Assembly: GCF_030063185.1 (NCBI RefSeq)
Contig: NZ_JASISP010000007.1
Coordinates: forward strand, 1 to 64,000
Direction of reading: 5' to 3'
Length of the DNA stretch: 64,000 bases
Source: Arthrobacter sp. H35-D1
GTDB lineage: Bacteria > Actinomycetota > Actinomycetes > Actinomycetales > Micrococcaceae
The notes below the pieces were generated by a model, which saw only the letters and a list, made by a program, of their open reading frames with translations, was not told where the DNA came from and did no database searches. The translations under genes were made by a program, and so were the position numbers. Below are positions 8,041-16,805 of this stretch, piece after piece; position 1 is the stretch's first letter; each line of letters begins with the position of its first letter.

Positions 8041-9732
8041 ATGCCCTCGGACCTGGCGATATCGCGCGCTGCGGTCCGCCGCCCCTTGGATGAGGTCGCG
8101 GCAACCATGGGTATTGGTCCGCATCTGTTGGAGCCCTACGGAAACGCAGCAGCCAAGATCTCCCTCGCGGCGATCGAGGAACTGCGTGAACGCCCGAGGG
8201 CCAAATATGTAGTTGTCAGCGCAATTACGCCGACCCCGCTTGGATCCGGCAAGACCACCACCGCCCTGGGATTGGGCCAAGGCTTCAGGCACATCGACAA
8301 ACTCGGGGTCGTCACCATCCGGCAGCCGTCGATGGGGCCCACGCTGGGCATCAAGGGTGGAGCTGCTGGAGGCGGCTACGCGCAGGTGGTCCCAATGGAG
8401 GCCCTGAATCTGCACCTCACCGGTGACATGCACGCCGTCACCGCCGCCCACAACCTGTTATCGGCAATGATCGGCAATCACCTCCAGAAGAAGAACCACC
8501 TTGGACTCGATCCACTGCAGATCACCTGGCGGCGAGTTCTGGACGTTAATGATCGCGAGTTGCGCAACATCATCACCGGGCTCGGCGGCCCTGCCGACGG
8601 CAGTCCGCGTCAGGACGGTTTCGACATCACCGCTGCCAGCGAGGTCATGGCGGCACTGTCACTGTGCACGTCATTGCAAGACCTCCGCGACCGGATGGGC
8701 AGAATCATGGTCGGCTACGACGGCGCCGGGGAACCCGTAACGGCGGAGATGCTCAAGGCGGCGGGTGCAATGACGGTGATACTCAAGGACGCCGTCAAGC
8801 CGAACCTGATGCAAACGGCGGAACAGACCCCCGTGCTGGTGCATTGCGGTCCGTTCGGAAACATCGCCACCGGCAACTCTTCGATTGTTGCCGACCTGCT
8901 TGGCATTCACTCCGGCGACTATCTCATCACCGAAGCGGGATTTGGTGCCGACATTGGAGCGGAGAAGTTCTTTAATATCAAGTGCCGTGCCTCCGGTCTC
9001 ACCCCGGATGCTGCCGTCATCGTGGCGACAGTGCGCGACTTGAAAACCCACTCCGACAAGCACAGGGTCGTCGCGGGCCGTCCGCTTCCGCCAGAAATGC
9101 TTGTTGAAAACCCTGACGATGTGTTCGCGGGGGCGCCAAACCTGCGTCGGCAGATCGCCAACATCCGCCGTCACGGAGTTGTGCCGGTGGTCGCTGTGAA
9201 TGCCTTCCCCACCGACTACGAAAGCGAGCATCGGGCCATCATAGAGATCGCGGCGGAAGAGGGGGTGCGCGTGGCGATCAGCCACCACTTCACCCAAGGC
9301 GGCAAGGGTGCGGTCGAACTGGCCGAGGCGGTGGCGGAAGCTTGCAGTGAGCCGACGAATTTCCACCGGCTGTACGCTGATGGACTCCCTCTCGTGGACA
9401 AGATCGATGTGATCGCGCGCGAGATGTACGGCGCCGACGGCGTGGATCTCTCGCCACTGGCAGCCCGTCAGCTGGAAAAGTACGAGCGCGCCGGTTTCGG
9501 CGACCTGCCGGTGTGCATCGCGAAAACCCACCTGTCCTTGTCTGCCGATCCCAGTATCAAGGGCGCACCCACAGGTTGGCGGCTGCCGGTTCGTGAGGTC
9601 CGGGCATCGCTTGGCGCAGGATTCATCTATCCCATCTGCGGGGACATGCGGACCATGCCGGGCCTTTCGTCTGCGCCGGCAGCCGAGCGCATTGACATCG
9701 ACGAGGCCGGCGAGATCGTCGGGCTTTCCTGA
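8041..9732 (+). CDS. fhs: Formate--tetrahydrofolate ligase
   Basis: 563 residues, the usual length. It makes 10-formyl-THF from formate, THF and ATP in the cytoplasm. The nucleotide-binding loop TPTPLGSGKTTT is at residues 63-74. Other family landmarks are RQPSMGPTLGIKGGAAGGGYAQVVPMEALNLHLTGD, VRDLKTHSDKHRVVAGRPLP, FPTDYESEH, the CIAKTHLSLS folate-site segment and the C-terminal YPICGDMRTMPGL. The start is supported by GGAGACC directly upstream. Its stop overlaps the next start by one base (TGATG), so the ligase is coupled to a cyclodeaminase-type enzyme and the pair could feed formate into the methenyl/methylene-THF pool. Confidence 0.97.
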   Translation: MPSDLAISRAAVRRPLDEVAATMGIGPHLLEPYGNAAAKISLAAIEELRERPRAKYVVVSAITPTPLGSGKTTTALGLGQGFRHIDKLGVVTIRQPSMGPTLGIKGGAAGGGYAQVVPMEALNLHLTGDMHAVTAAHNLLSAMIGNHLQKKNHLGLDPLQITWRRVLDVNDRELRNIITGLGGPADGSPRQDGFDITAASEVMAALSLCTSLQDLRDRMGRIMVGYDGAGEPVTAEMLKAAGAMTVILKDAVKPNLMQTAEQTPVLVHCGPFGNIATGNSSIVADLLGIHSGDYLITEAGFGADIGAEKFFNIKCRASGLTPDAAVIVATVRDLKTHSDKHRVVAGRPLPPEMLVENPDDVFAGAPNLRRQIANIRRHGVVPVVAVNAFPTDYESEHRAIIEIAAEEGVRVAISHHFTQGGKGAVELAEAVAEACSEPTNFHRLYADGLPLVDKIDVIAREMYGADGVDLSPLAARQLEKYERAGFGDLPVCIAKTHLSLSADPSIKGAPTGWRLPVREVRASLGAGFIYPICGDMRTMPGLSSAPAAERIDIDEAGEIVGLS

Positions 9733-10280
9733 TGGAAGCCACCGGCTGGGCTTCGGGCGACTACCTCGACCGTCCGTTGCGTGAGCTGTTCGAGGATGTT
9801 GCCAGCGGAGATTCCGTGCCGGCCGCCGGATCCGCCGTGGCTGTACTGGGTGCTCTCGCGGCGGGGCTAACCGCGAAGGTGGCCCGCCGCTCAAGCTCCG
9901 GACTCCCTAGTGTTGCTGACCTCGCCCAACGCGCCGATGAGCTGCGGGAGGGGCTTGAACCGCTGGTGACCGCCGATGCCGCAGGCTACGTGGAGGCACT
10001 GGCGGCACCAGGCGACCGGGCAGCTGCGATGGCTGCGGTGTCCGCTGGAACGGCGTTCATGGCGGAGTCGGCTGCCGAGATTGCACAGATCGCAGCGGTT
10101 CTGGCCGCGGACGGCAACCAGAACCTGCGTTGGGATGCCACGGCTGCAGCCCGGATCGCAGTGGTCGCTGCCGAGGTGGCCGCGGAACTTACTGCGGCGA
10201 ACGTCGGGGAGGATGATCCGTTTCCGCGGGCACACTCGGCCGCCATCTTGGCGCGCACTGCCGCAGACCGCCTCAAATGA
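9732..10280 (+). CDS. Cyclodeaminase/cyclohydrolase family protein (FTCD-C/FchA fold)
   Basis: 182 residues, an all-helical protein of the formiminotransferase-cyclodeaminase C-terminal family. Family features are the N-terminal LRELFEDVASGDSVPAAGSAVAVLGALAAGLTAKVAR, with the S-G-D-x-x-P-A-x-G-S folate motif, then DAAGYVEAL and RIAVVAAEVAAELT. Stand-alone members act as methenyl-THF cyclohydrolase (FchA) or as formimino-THF cyclodeaminase. The coupling to formate-THF ligase argues for the cyclohydrolase role. It starts one base inside the ligase stop codon and its own stop overlaps the next gene by four bases. Confidence 0.88.
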   Translation: MEATGWASGDYLDRPLRELFEDVASGDSVPAAGSAVAVLGALAAGLTAKVARRSSSGLPSVADLAQRADELREGLEPLVTADAAGYVEALAAPGDRAAAMAAVSAGTAFMAESAAEIAQIAAVLAADGNQNLRWDATAAARIAVVAAEVAAELTAANVGEDDPFPRAHSAAILARTAADRLK

Positions 10281-10933
10281 AACCAGCATTCCTCCGGCTG
10301 GCGGACTCTGGACTCATGCCGACAACACTTCGGTCCCAGTTCTTTCCGGCAGGAATACCGAAAGAAGTGGCGGGGAGACGCAAACCCAAGCCAAAAAAGG
10401 ATGAATCAACGACGACCGGATCTGCACACCCCAAGACACGTGCACAGCGGCCAGACCCCCATGCAAGCTTCGTGACTGAAGAATCAGTTTACGGAACCCT
10501 GCTGGTCAGTGGCATGATCGTCGTTTCCGGCGGCTACGGAGCCACATCATGGGAGACCTTCCTCAGCGTGTTGGGAACAGTGATTGTCTTTTGGGCGGCG
10601 CACGTCTACGCCGGCACCGTTGCCAGCCACGGCGTCACACAGGGCGATGAGATCACCCTCGGAGCGGCATTCCGGCATGCGCTGCAGCGCTCAGTTGGAT
10701 TCTTCACCTCCGCACTGGCACCCTTGGTGGTCTTGCTGATCGGAGCGCTGCGCATTACACCCGACGCCGTGGTGATGTGGGTTGCCCTCTGGCTCGGAGT
10801 CGTAATCCTCGGCGCGCTAGGCTACATTGCCTTTACCCAACGTGGCAGCAGCTGGAGAATCCGTATTCTGGGAACGCTGGGAACAGCAGCACTGGGAGTG
10901 GCCATGATCTTGCTGAAGGTCCTGATCCACTAA
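10277..10933 (+). CDS. Uncharacterised membrane protein at the end of the folate operon
   Basis: 218 residues, with an ATGA overlap with the previous gene. The first 75 residues are polar and basic (RRKPKPKKD), a likely cytoplasmic tail. Four or five hydrophobic helices follow (VYGTLLVSGMIVVSGGYG, FLSVLGTVIVFWAAHVY, ALAPLVVLLIGALR, VVMWVALWLGVVILGALGYIAF, LGTAALGVAMILLKVL). I do not recognise a functional family; similar helix patterns occur in hypothetical actinobacterial proteins. Coupling to the folate genes may be incidental. Confidence 0.8.
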   Translation: MKPAFLRLADSGLMPTTLRSQFFPAGIPKEVAGRRKPKPKKDESTTTGSAHPKTRAQRPDPHASFVTEESVYGTLLVSGMIVVSGGYGATSWETFLSVLGTVIVFWAAHVYAGTVASHGVTQGDEITLGAAFRHALQRSVGFFTSALAPLVVLLIGALRITPDAVVMWVALWLGVVILGALGYIAFTQRGSSWRIRILGTLGTAALGVAMILLKVLIH

Positions 10934-11033
10934 ATACACGCCCATCAGTCTTCAACGCACCCATGCCCTGGCGGCCGGCCCAGGCAGAACACCACGACCG
11001 AGATCGAAGCACCGTTAGGGTGTCGCGGGGGAG

Positions 11034-11640
11034 AAGGTGAGTCCGGTGTCGTTGGTGATGTCGTGGCCGAGTGCGGTTCCGGCCAACACGGCTGGTTCAA
11101 ACGTCGCTGCGGAGGTTTCCCACGTGGTGCCTTCGGCACTTGTGAGCAGCATCCGCCCGAAGGCGATGAGACCCTGATAGGTGGAGCTGAGAGCGTAGAG
11201 ACCGTCGTGTGTGGAGAGCAGGACTCCTTGGTTGCTGTGCTTGTGTTGTTGTCCACTGCGGAACCAGTGCTGGCGTGTCGGACGTCAGCCGGTGAGCAGC
11301 AGAACGTCTCCCGGGTAGAGGTTTCGTGCAAGAAACTGTGCCAGCGCCGGCGCGGACCGCATTGGACGACGCCGTCGATCTCCACTTCAGTTTCGCTGAC
11401 CGGGACAGGCACGCTGGTGAAAGCGCGCCAGCCGCGCATCCTGCCGCTGGTGGACGTGGACGTGGACGTGGACGTGGACGTGGACGTGGGCTTGGGCGCA
11501 GGGCTTGCTTGTCAGCACCTCGTGGGCGGCATCAGCCACGTGCATCAGCGATGCGAGCAAGGACCAGCCGGTGGTTTCGGCTGGCGACCGAGATCCTGCG
11601 GATCGGATGTGCTGGGAGAGGATTTGCGCGAAGCTATGTC
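11034..11640 (-). pseudogene. Deleted, decayed copy of an APP1 phosphatase gene with adjoining unknown gene fragment
   Basis: On the minus strand the region recapitulates the intact APP1 gene at 29453-30529. SLLASLMHVADAAHEVLTSKP corresponds to its LLGLLMHVADAVHEIRTR, and MRGWRAFTSVPV...EVEIDGVV to KVRGWRAFTSVPV...EVEIDGVVH. After the second segment the copy jumps from sequence matching about 30184 straight to sequence matching about 29853, removing roughly 330 bp that encode the catalytic DxDxT region. The rest is frameshifted. Between 11453 and 11490 a (GTGGAC)n hexamer repeat encodes His-Val repeats. At 11036-11225 the minus strand reads into a C-terminal fragment of another, unrecognised gene (LLSTHDGLYALSSTYQG, PAVLAGTALGHDIT, stop near 11034). 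Confidence 0.75.
11453..11490. repeat. (GTGGAC)n hexanucleotide tandem repeat
   Basis: About six tandem copies of GTGGAC lie inside the decayed APP1 copy. It is a simple replication-slippage repeat with no sign of function. Confidence 0.85.
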
Positions 11641-11773
11641 CATGAATCCTCAGTTTCACATGACAAGTCATTCGCAAGCTTCCAGCCAACTCACAAGATC
11701 TTGTGATTAAGTATATGGGCAATCCGCAGCCAGGGATTGTCCGATCCCGTATAACGGAGACTAAGGAGTCAGC

Positions 11774-12517
11774 ATGCAACTCGAAAACAAGGTAATCATC
11801 GTCACAGGTGGAGCTTCGGGAATTGGCGGTGCGATTTCCAAGGTCTTAGTGGCTCGCGGCGCCAAAGTTGTTGCGGTTGATGTCAATGGCAATGCCGGGG
11901 AATCCCTCAAGCGGGATCTCGGGGAGAACGTCCGGTTCGTCTTGGGCGATGTCAGCGACAAGGCAGTTGCGGCGACCGCCGTCGAAATGGCCAGCGAAAT
12001 CTTTGGCAGGTTGGACGGGCTGGTCAACAACGCCCATGCATCGCGTCAAGCCATGTTCAACGACCTGACCGAGGAACAGTGGGACCTCTCCTTCAACACA
12101 GGTTTCCGCGCCACCCGCCAGTTCATGGCGGCTGCCTACCCGCTGCTGGCCGTCAACGGCGGCTCCGTGGTGAACTTCGGTTCGGGCTCGGCCATGGTCG
12201 GACAGGAAACCCAAGCTGCCTATGCTTCGGCCAAGGAAGCCATCCGCGGGCTATCCCGTGTCACGGCCAACGAATGGGCCAAGGACAACATTCGCGTCAA
12301 CGTGGTCTCTCCCATGGCGCTCACCCCAGGGGTGAAGGCATGGAGCGAGGCCTACCCGGAGATGTACAAGGATTCGCTGGCCAAGGTGCCGCTGGGTCGC
12401 TTTGGAGATCCCGAGGCGGACGTCGCACCGATCGTGGCATTCCTGCTCTCGGACGATTCGCGGTACATGACCGGCCAAACTCTCATGGCCGACGGCGGAG
12501 CCAACAAGCTCTACTGA
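11774..12517 (+). CDS. Short-chain dehydrogenase/reductase
   Basis: 247 residues, a classical SDR. The NAD(P) motif TGGASGIG is at 11-18, an acidic residue follows beta-2 (VVAVDVNG), which favours NAD, and NNAH replaces the usual NNAG. The catalytic Ser lies in NFGSGSA and the Y-x-x-x-K motif in YASAKEAI. The C-terminus GQTLMADGGANKLY is typical. AAGGAG stands 7 bases before the ATG. Many relatives are annotated as 3-oxoacyl-ACP reductases or sugar/alcohol dehydrogenases; the substrate cannot be told from sequence. It stands alone and faces the MDMPI gene convergently. Confidence 0.92.
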   Translation: MQLENKVIIVTGGASGIGGAISKVLVARGAKVVAVDVNGNAGESLKRDLGENVRFVLGDVSDKAVAATAVEMASEIFGRLDGLVNNAHASRQAMFNDLTEEQWDLSFNTGFRATRQFMAAAYPLLAVNGGSVVNFGSGSAMVGQETQAAYASAKEAIRGLSRVTANEWAKDNIRVNVVSPMALTPGVKAWSEAYPEMYKDSLAKVPLGRFGDPEADVAPIVAFLLSDDSRYMTGQTLMADGGANKLY

Positions 12518-12611
12518 TCCTTCGCAGGAACCTGCAGACACCAGTGTTTGGAGGGACCTACATATTTTTTCCGCTGTTGCCTCAAGCAGATTTCGAAGAA
12601 CGGTGGTCCGG

Positions 12612-13307
12612 TTAGGGCGTGAGTGGTCCTTGCAAGATTCGAAGTGCGAGGTCAGTATCACCGTCGAGGGTTGAGGTATTGGCGAGATTAGTGCGATCCC
12701 AGAGGCCGCAGTACATTTCCTGCAAGGGTGCGCTGATCGATGCCAGCGCAGGACCTTCGCCAAGTGTCCAGCTGGCCGCACCGGGCACATTGAAGGTTAC
12801 GGCCGCTTCCACAGGAGGCATGCGTTTGTGCCGGAGCTGGAACGGGGTCATCATCGTCAGGACCTCGTCGATTCCGTCGACCATGAAGTCTTCATCGAGT
12901 GCGGGCATCTCGAGATCCGTTGCCTGGCAGGCATCGATGAGGTGGAGGGTGTGTTCATGGGCTTGGCGCCTCAGCCAGAATCCGGCTTTGCGCGGGGGAG
13001 GGCCGAAGTTCCAGCACGGGACCTCGGGATCAATGGCTGCCATTGCCGCGAGGAAGTCACCCACCCCTTCGAGGAACCATGTCGGAGCGCCTGTTGCCGG
13101 CGCGGCCGGACGCTCAACAGATTTACCTTCCAGCAGCACCTGGCTTCCCCATCGTTCGACTGAGCCGAGGTGCCCGAAAAGTTCGTCGAGTGTCCAGCCC
13201 GGACACGCGGGAACAGGACGGCGTAGAAGTTGGTCCGACTGGTGTGCAATCCTGACCAGGCGATCGAGAGTGCTGGCCAGCTGAGCTAAGTAGCGTTCCG
13301 GAAGCAT
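12612..13307 (-). CDS. Maleylpyruvate isomerase-family (mycothiol-dependent type) enzyme
   Basis: About 231 residues from the ATG at 13307; a GTG at 13328 would add seven residues, and neither has a strong ribosome-binding site. The N-terminal half is a DinB-like MDMPI domain (PACPGWTLDELFGHLGSVERW, where the His is a typical metal ligand, and FWLRRQAHEHTLHLIDA with the HEHxxH-like metal site). The C-terminal half is the MDMPI_C domain (VTFNVPGAASWTLGEG, LQEMYCGLWDR). Family members are metal-dependent enzymes that use mycothiol, the actinobacterial thiol. The reaction of this one is unknown. The neighbours are pseudogene fragments and give no clue. Confidence 0.85.
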   Translation of the reverse strand: MLPERYLAQLASTLDRLVRIAHQSDQLLRRPVPACPGWTLDELFGHLGSVERWGSQVLLEGKSVERPAAPATGAPTWFLEGVGDFLAAMAAIDPEVPCWNFGPPPRKAGFWLRRQAHEHTLHLIDACQATDLEMPALDEDFMVDGIDEVLTMMTPFQLRHKRMPPVEAAVTFNVPGAASWTLGEGPALASISAPLQEMYCGLWDRTNLANTSTLDGDTDLALRILQGPLTP

Positions 13308-13343
13308 GGGTTGAGCATACCGGAGCACCCGGCAACAACGGCG

Positions 13344-13640
13344 TTAAGGGTTGACGTCCCCAGAAACGACGGCGTTCTTGGCGGCCAGGATGTGAACACG
13401 CATCACAGCCTCAGCCCATTCCCCGTCGCGGGCCTTCGCCGCAGCCACCAGCTCCACATGATGGTTCATGCTTCTTTGCAAGGACTCCGGGGAGTAGCTG
13501 AGAAAAGTGTGCGCCACCATGGTCGGGCGCAGGATTGCACGCAAGGCGATGGAAAGGTGCCTGTCTCCGCACCGCTCCACGAATATTCTGTGGAAAGCAG
13601 CATTGAAGGCATTCAATTCCGTGAGCCCTCCCGCCCGCAC
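13344..13640 (-). pseudogene. GntR-family regulator, C-terminal FCD-domain fragment
   Basis: About 98 codons encode most of an FCD ligand-binding domain (LTELNAFNAAFHRIFVERCG, LSYSPESLQRSMNHHVELVAAAKARDGEWAEAVMRVHI). The His residues are in positions typical of metal- or acid-binding FCD proteins. The N-terminal winged helix is missing: upstream of about 13640 the sequence switches to a plus-strand dehydrogenase fragment. The junction is a clean rearrangement breakpoint, so the regulator cannot bind DNA as encoded. Confidence 0.8.
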
Positions 13641-13945
13641 CGTGTTCAGGCTTGAGGAGGAACTGAAAAAGACCGCCGTGCTGGTTCATGATGGGACAGC
13701 ATTTGTGGTCAACCGCCTTCTGCTGCGCATGGCGGGCACCATCTTGAACGCCTTCGACGACTGCACCCCGGCTGACACAGCTGACAACGCGTGGAAGCCG
13801 ATGGGGTTGCCGGAGACCCCATTTGCCCTGCTGGTCAGGTTGGCCCGACGGTGGCGGAACATCTCAGCGAATCCTTGCATGCATCATGCCTCATGCGGCG
13901 AGAGGCTTCTCATCTCGAGCAACCTGCAGAGAATGACCGCGCACA
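13640..13945 (+). pseudogene. 3-hydroxyacyl-CoA dehydrogenase C-terminal fragment
   Basis: The plus strand reads KKTAVLVHDGTAFVVNRLLL RMAGTILNAFDD, then TPADTADNAWKPMGLPETPFALL, the C-terminal domain of a FadB-type 3-hydroxyacyl-CoA dehydrogenase. A frameshift near 13830 moves the frame to QVGPTVAEHLSESLHAS. Both ends are cut off. It is a short relic inserted between a GntR fragment and a pyruvate-oxidase fragment, part of a patch of scrambled gene debris. Confidence 0.8.
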
Positions 13946-13979
13946 GCACTGACTCGTTCTGGGTCAACAGCTCCTCTGG

Positions 13980-14402
13980 TCACCGGCACATGCCTGAGTC
14001 CACGCTGAATCTGTGGCAGTCAATCCGGATACCTGTTTTGCCCTGGTGGCAGGAGCCCCGGTAGGGAAACTCGGTACCGACCATCAAGAGCGCATCACGG
14101 CTTTCAAGGGCGTGTTGGGCGGCAGGGTTTCCTATCAGCCTCGACTGGCCAACTTGATGGATGTTGCCGTCGTCGAGCCCTTCCTTGGCTTTCAGCGTCA
14201 AGACCATGGGGGCAGCCAGCTTCCGGGCGACCTCGAGTACCGGCTCTTTTGCGTCCCGAGTCCCCATCCCTACGAGCAGGGTGACACTGGCCGCCTGCTC
14301 AAGAAGGGACGGCATCCGGGATGGGCTCGTGACCGTTTGGGGAAAGACTGCCACATCACTGAAGGCTGTCAGTGGTGCTCTCCTTGAAGAAAACACTGCC
14401 AA
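13980..14402 (-). pseudogene. Pyruvate oxidase-like thiamine-diphosphate enzyme, central-domain fragment
   Basis: The minus strand encodes LLEQAASVTLLVGMGTRDAKEPVLEVARKLAAPMVLTLKAKEGLDD, then GQSRLIGNPAAQHALESRDALLMVGTEFPYR and GKTGIRID. This is the central domain of a PoxB-type pyruvate:quinone oxidoreductase. The N-terminal substrate domain and the C-terminal thiamine-diphosphate domain are absent, so about 120 of some 575 residues remain. The open frame has no plausible function by itself. Confidence 0.8.
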
Positions 14403-14504
14403 TTTTTGCGTGCCGTAAACCGATCCAGGCCCAGCCGACCTTCAACCCAGACCGTCTTTACCCGCGGCCCACCGCGGCTTGGACGGTCATGGTCGCCACC
14501 GTCC
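14403..14504. other. Short gap, nothing recognised
   Basis: Low-information stretch between the pyruvate-oxidase fragment and the stop of the glutamate-synthase-like gene; no convincing terminator hairpin seen. Confidence 0.4.
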
Positions 14505-16118
14505 TCACAGCAGTGTCCTTCCGTTGCGGCCCCGCTGGGCAGCGAATGAATCCGCGTCCGCATTCGCCCAGTCTTCCGCCCAGTGGTCGGGCGCCTGTGC
14601 CAACAATTCGCCGGGCGACAACCAAGAGTAAAGTTCGGCATATGATTGCGTGTTCATGTGGCCGATCCGGCGTCGCAACATCAGCGGGGTCAACTCGTCC
14701 GGGCCGGCGGTCCCCATGGATGCCATCATTCGAAGTGCCTCGTTGACAGTTGCCTCTTGAAAGAGTTGCACCCTGACGCTCTTGCTTTCCACATCGAGGG
14801 CCCGGGCCCGGTGCGGGTCTTGGGTGGCAACTCCCACCGGGCAGTGGTTCGTGTGGCAGCGCTGGGATTGGATGCAGCCAGTGGCCATCATCATTGCGCG
14901 AGCCGCGTTGGTGTAGTCGGCGCCCTGGATGATCCTCTTGACGATGTCCGTGCCGGTGGCCACCTTGCCCGCGGCGCCGACCCGAATCCGATCACGGAGC
15001 CCGGTTCCCACCAAGGCGTTGTGGACCAACATGAGCCCCTCCGTCAAGGGGGTTCCCACATGATCCTCATATTCCATGGGTGCCGCGCCGGTGCCCCCTT
15101 CCGAGCCGTCGACAATAATGAAATCCGGTGTTATGCCTTCTGAAATCATTGCCTTGCACATGGCCAGCACATCCTTGCGTGATCCGACGCAGAGCTTGAA
15201 CCCCACGGGCTTCCCCTGGGCCAGCCCGCGCATGGTTGCCATGAATTGGATGAGCTCCCGGGGAGTGGAGAAGACCTTGTGCGCCGCCGGGCTGACGCAT
15301 TTCACGCCCTCGGGCACACTGCGGGCCTTGGCAATTTCCGCGGTGACCTTGCCAGCCGGAAGGACTCCGCCAATTCCAGGTTTGGCGCCTTGGCTGAGTT
15401 TGAGCGAGAGGCATTTAACGGACGGGTTTGCGGCCTTTTCAGCGAACATTGCCGGATCAAAATCGCCGTCCTTGGTCCGTGCCCCGAAATATCCGCTGCC
15501 GATCTCCCAGACAATATCGCCACCATTGCGCAAATGGTATTCGGAAAGCCCTCCTTCGCCCGTGTCGTGGGCGAAGCCGCCCATCGCGGCTCCCTTGTTC
15601 AACGCCAGAATGGCGTTGGCGGACAGCGCCCCGAAGCTCATGGCCGAAACGTTCAACAGCGCCATCTCATAAGGTTGTGTGCAGTCGGGCCCGCCGATGC
15701 GCACGGTGGGCGCATGCACCGGCGGCTCCTTCGGCGTCGTCGAATGCACCAGATATTCATAGCCGACGGCGTTGACGTCGCGTTCGGTGCCGAACGCCTG
15801 TTCCTGGTTGGTGCCCTTGGCCCGTTCGTAGATCAGGGACCGGGTGTCCCTGTCGAAGGGCCTGCCGTCATAGTTCCGCTCGATGAAGTACTGCTGGAGC
15901 TCTGGGCGAATGTATTCGAACGCGTAGCGCAGGTGCCCGATCACCGGATAGTTCCGCAGAATTGAATGCTTTTTTTGTGTTGCGTCTGAAATGGCCAAGA
16001 TCAGCAACGCGGCAAAAATCGCCACTGCCACCCACAAGCCCGGCCCCGCCAGGGCCACCAGAAGCACTGAAACAGCTGTCAAAAGAAGCAATATGGAAAC
16101 CATGAGGATCCGCAGCAT
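14505..16118 (-). CDS. FMN-binding glutamate synthase family protein
   Basis: 537 residues from the ATG at 16118; an upstream in-frame extension to 16454 has no family match and is excluded. Two N-terminal hydrophobic helices (ILMVSILLLLTAVSVLLVALAGPGLWVAVAIFAALLIL) anchor it in the membrane. The rest is the FMN/TIM-barrel domain of glutamate synthase: MSFGALSANAILALNKGA, DTGEGGLSEYH, QGAKPGIGGVLP, GVKCVSPAAH, IIVDGSEGGTGAAP, then the cysteine cluster in CIQSQRCHTNHCPVG that could carry an iron-sulfur centre as in GltB. It lacks the glutaminase and GXGXG domains, so it is a stand-alone GltB-like oxidoreductase of unknown reaction. Confidence 0.9.
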   Translation of the reverse strand: MLRILMVSILLLLTAVSVLLVALAGPGLWVAVAIFAALLILAISDATQKKHSILRNYPVIGHLRYAFEYIRPELQQYFIERNYDGRPFDRDTRSLIYERAKGTNQEQAFGTERDVNAVGYEYLVHSTTPKEPPVHAPTVRIGGPDCTQPYEMALLNVSAMSFGALSANAILALNKGAAMGGFAHDTGEGGLSEYHLRNGGDIVWEIGSGYFGARTKDGDFDPAMFAEKAANPSVKCLSLKLSQGAKPGIGGVLPAGKVTAEIAKARSVPEGVKCVSPAAHKVFSTPRELIQFMATMRGLAQGKPVGFKLCVGSRKDVLAMCKAMISEGITPDFIIVDGSEGGTGAAPMEYEDHVGTPLTEGLMLVHNALVGTGLRDRIRVGAAGKVATGTDIVKRIIQGADYTNAARAMMMATGCIQSQRCHTNHCPVGVATQDPHRARALDVESKSVRVQLFQEATVNEALRMMASMGTAGPDELTPLMLRRRIGHMNTQSYAELYSWLSPGELLAQAPDHWAEDWANADADSFAAQRGRNGRTLL

Positions 16119-16805
16119 GACCCCAGCATAGACCTGACGACCTTCGTAACGGACCCCTTTTTCCAGAGCAAATCCAGCAGGCGCCGTCGAGAGCAACCAC
16201 GGTGTGAGCCGCAGGAATTCTTTCGTCCCTGCGTTGGTCGGGGGAGCCCGTCGAACGAAGCCGAGCAGTGGATGTCGAGATGCCCGGTGACCCGAAGCTG
16301 GTTGCAGGTGTGGTCCACGTGCTGATGAAGGGAGCGGGACATCAAGGCCAGGCCTCCGACGCGGCTGAAGTACTTCCTGTGGCTGAGGTACTCCGCATCG
16401 GGTGGGTTGAGGGAGTAGCAGGCATTGCCCACCGCGCCAGATGGTGGCTGCCATATTGGCTTCATATCGAGTTCATGGATGTGGGTGTTGGACACCACTA
16501 GAGCAAATGACGGGGAAAACCATGACTGTTCCTGAAGAACAGATTACCGTCCTGGGTGGCGCTAGCCCGGTGTTCCGGGGCACGTGCCCGATCAGCAGTG
16601 CAGTGCAGGCGCTGCTGACTGGGGACGTGGGGCTCCGATCGAATCCACTTCCGCGACTGGCGGTTGTGGACTGCCCGACAGCAGCTGCGCAACAACGCCA
16701 AATGAAGTAGTATCGGCATCAAATGCGTATGTAACGAAATTATAACTTTTTGGATGTTCTCGATTAGGCTGGAAAAAAACGTGCCCTTGAGGGTGCGATC
16801 GTGGA
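16119..16805. other. Long intergenic stretch ahead of the riboswitch
   Basis: Minus-strand frames over 16119-16500 show no recognisable domain and may be debris of an unknown gene. The plus-strand part from about 16700 is A/T-rich (AACGAAATTATAACTTTTTGG) and likely holds the promoter of the c-di-AMP-regulated peptidase transcript. Confidence 0.4.

Noticed and set aside
8671-9894. 407-codon minus-strand open frame
   Set aside because: Antisense to formate-THF ligase, which is unmistakable on the other strand.
16119-16454. In-frame extension of the glutamate-synthase-like protein
   Set aside because: Low-complexity Pro/Arg-rich translation without family match; the membrane-anchored start at 16118 fits the family.
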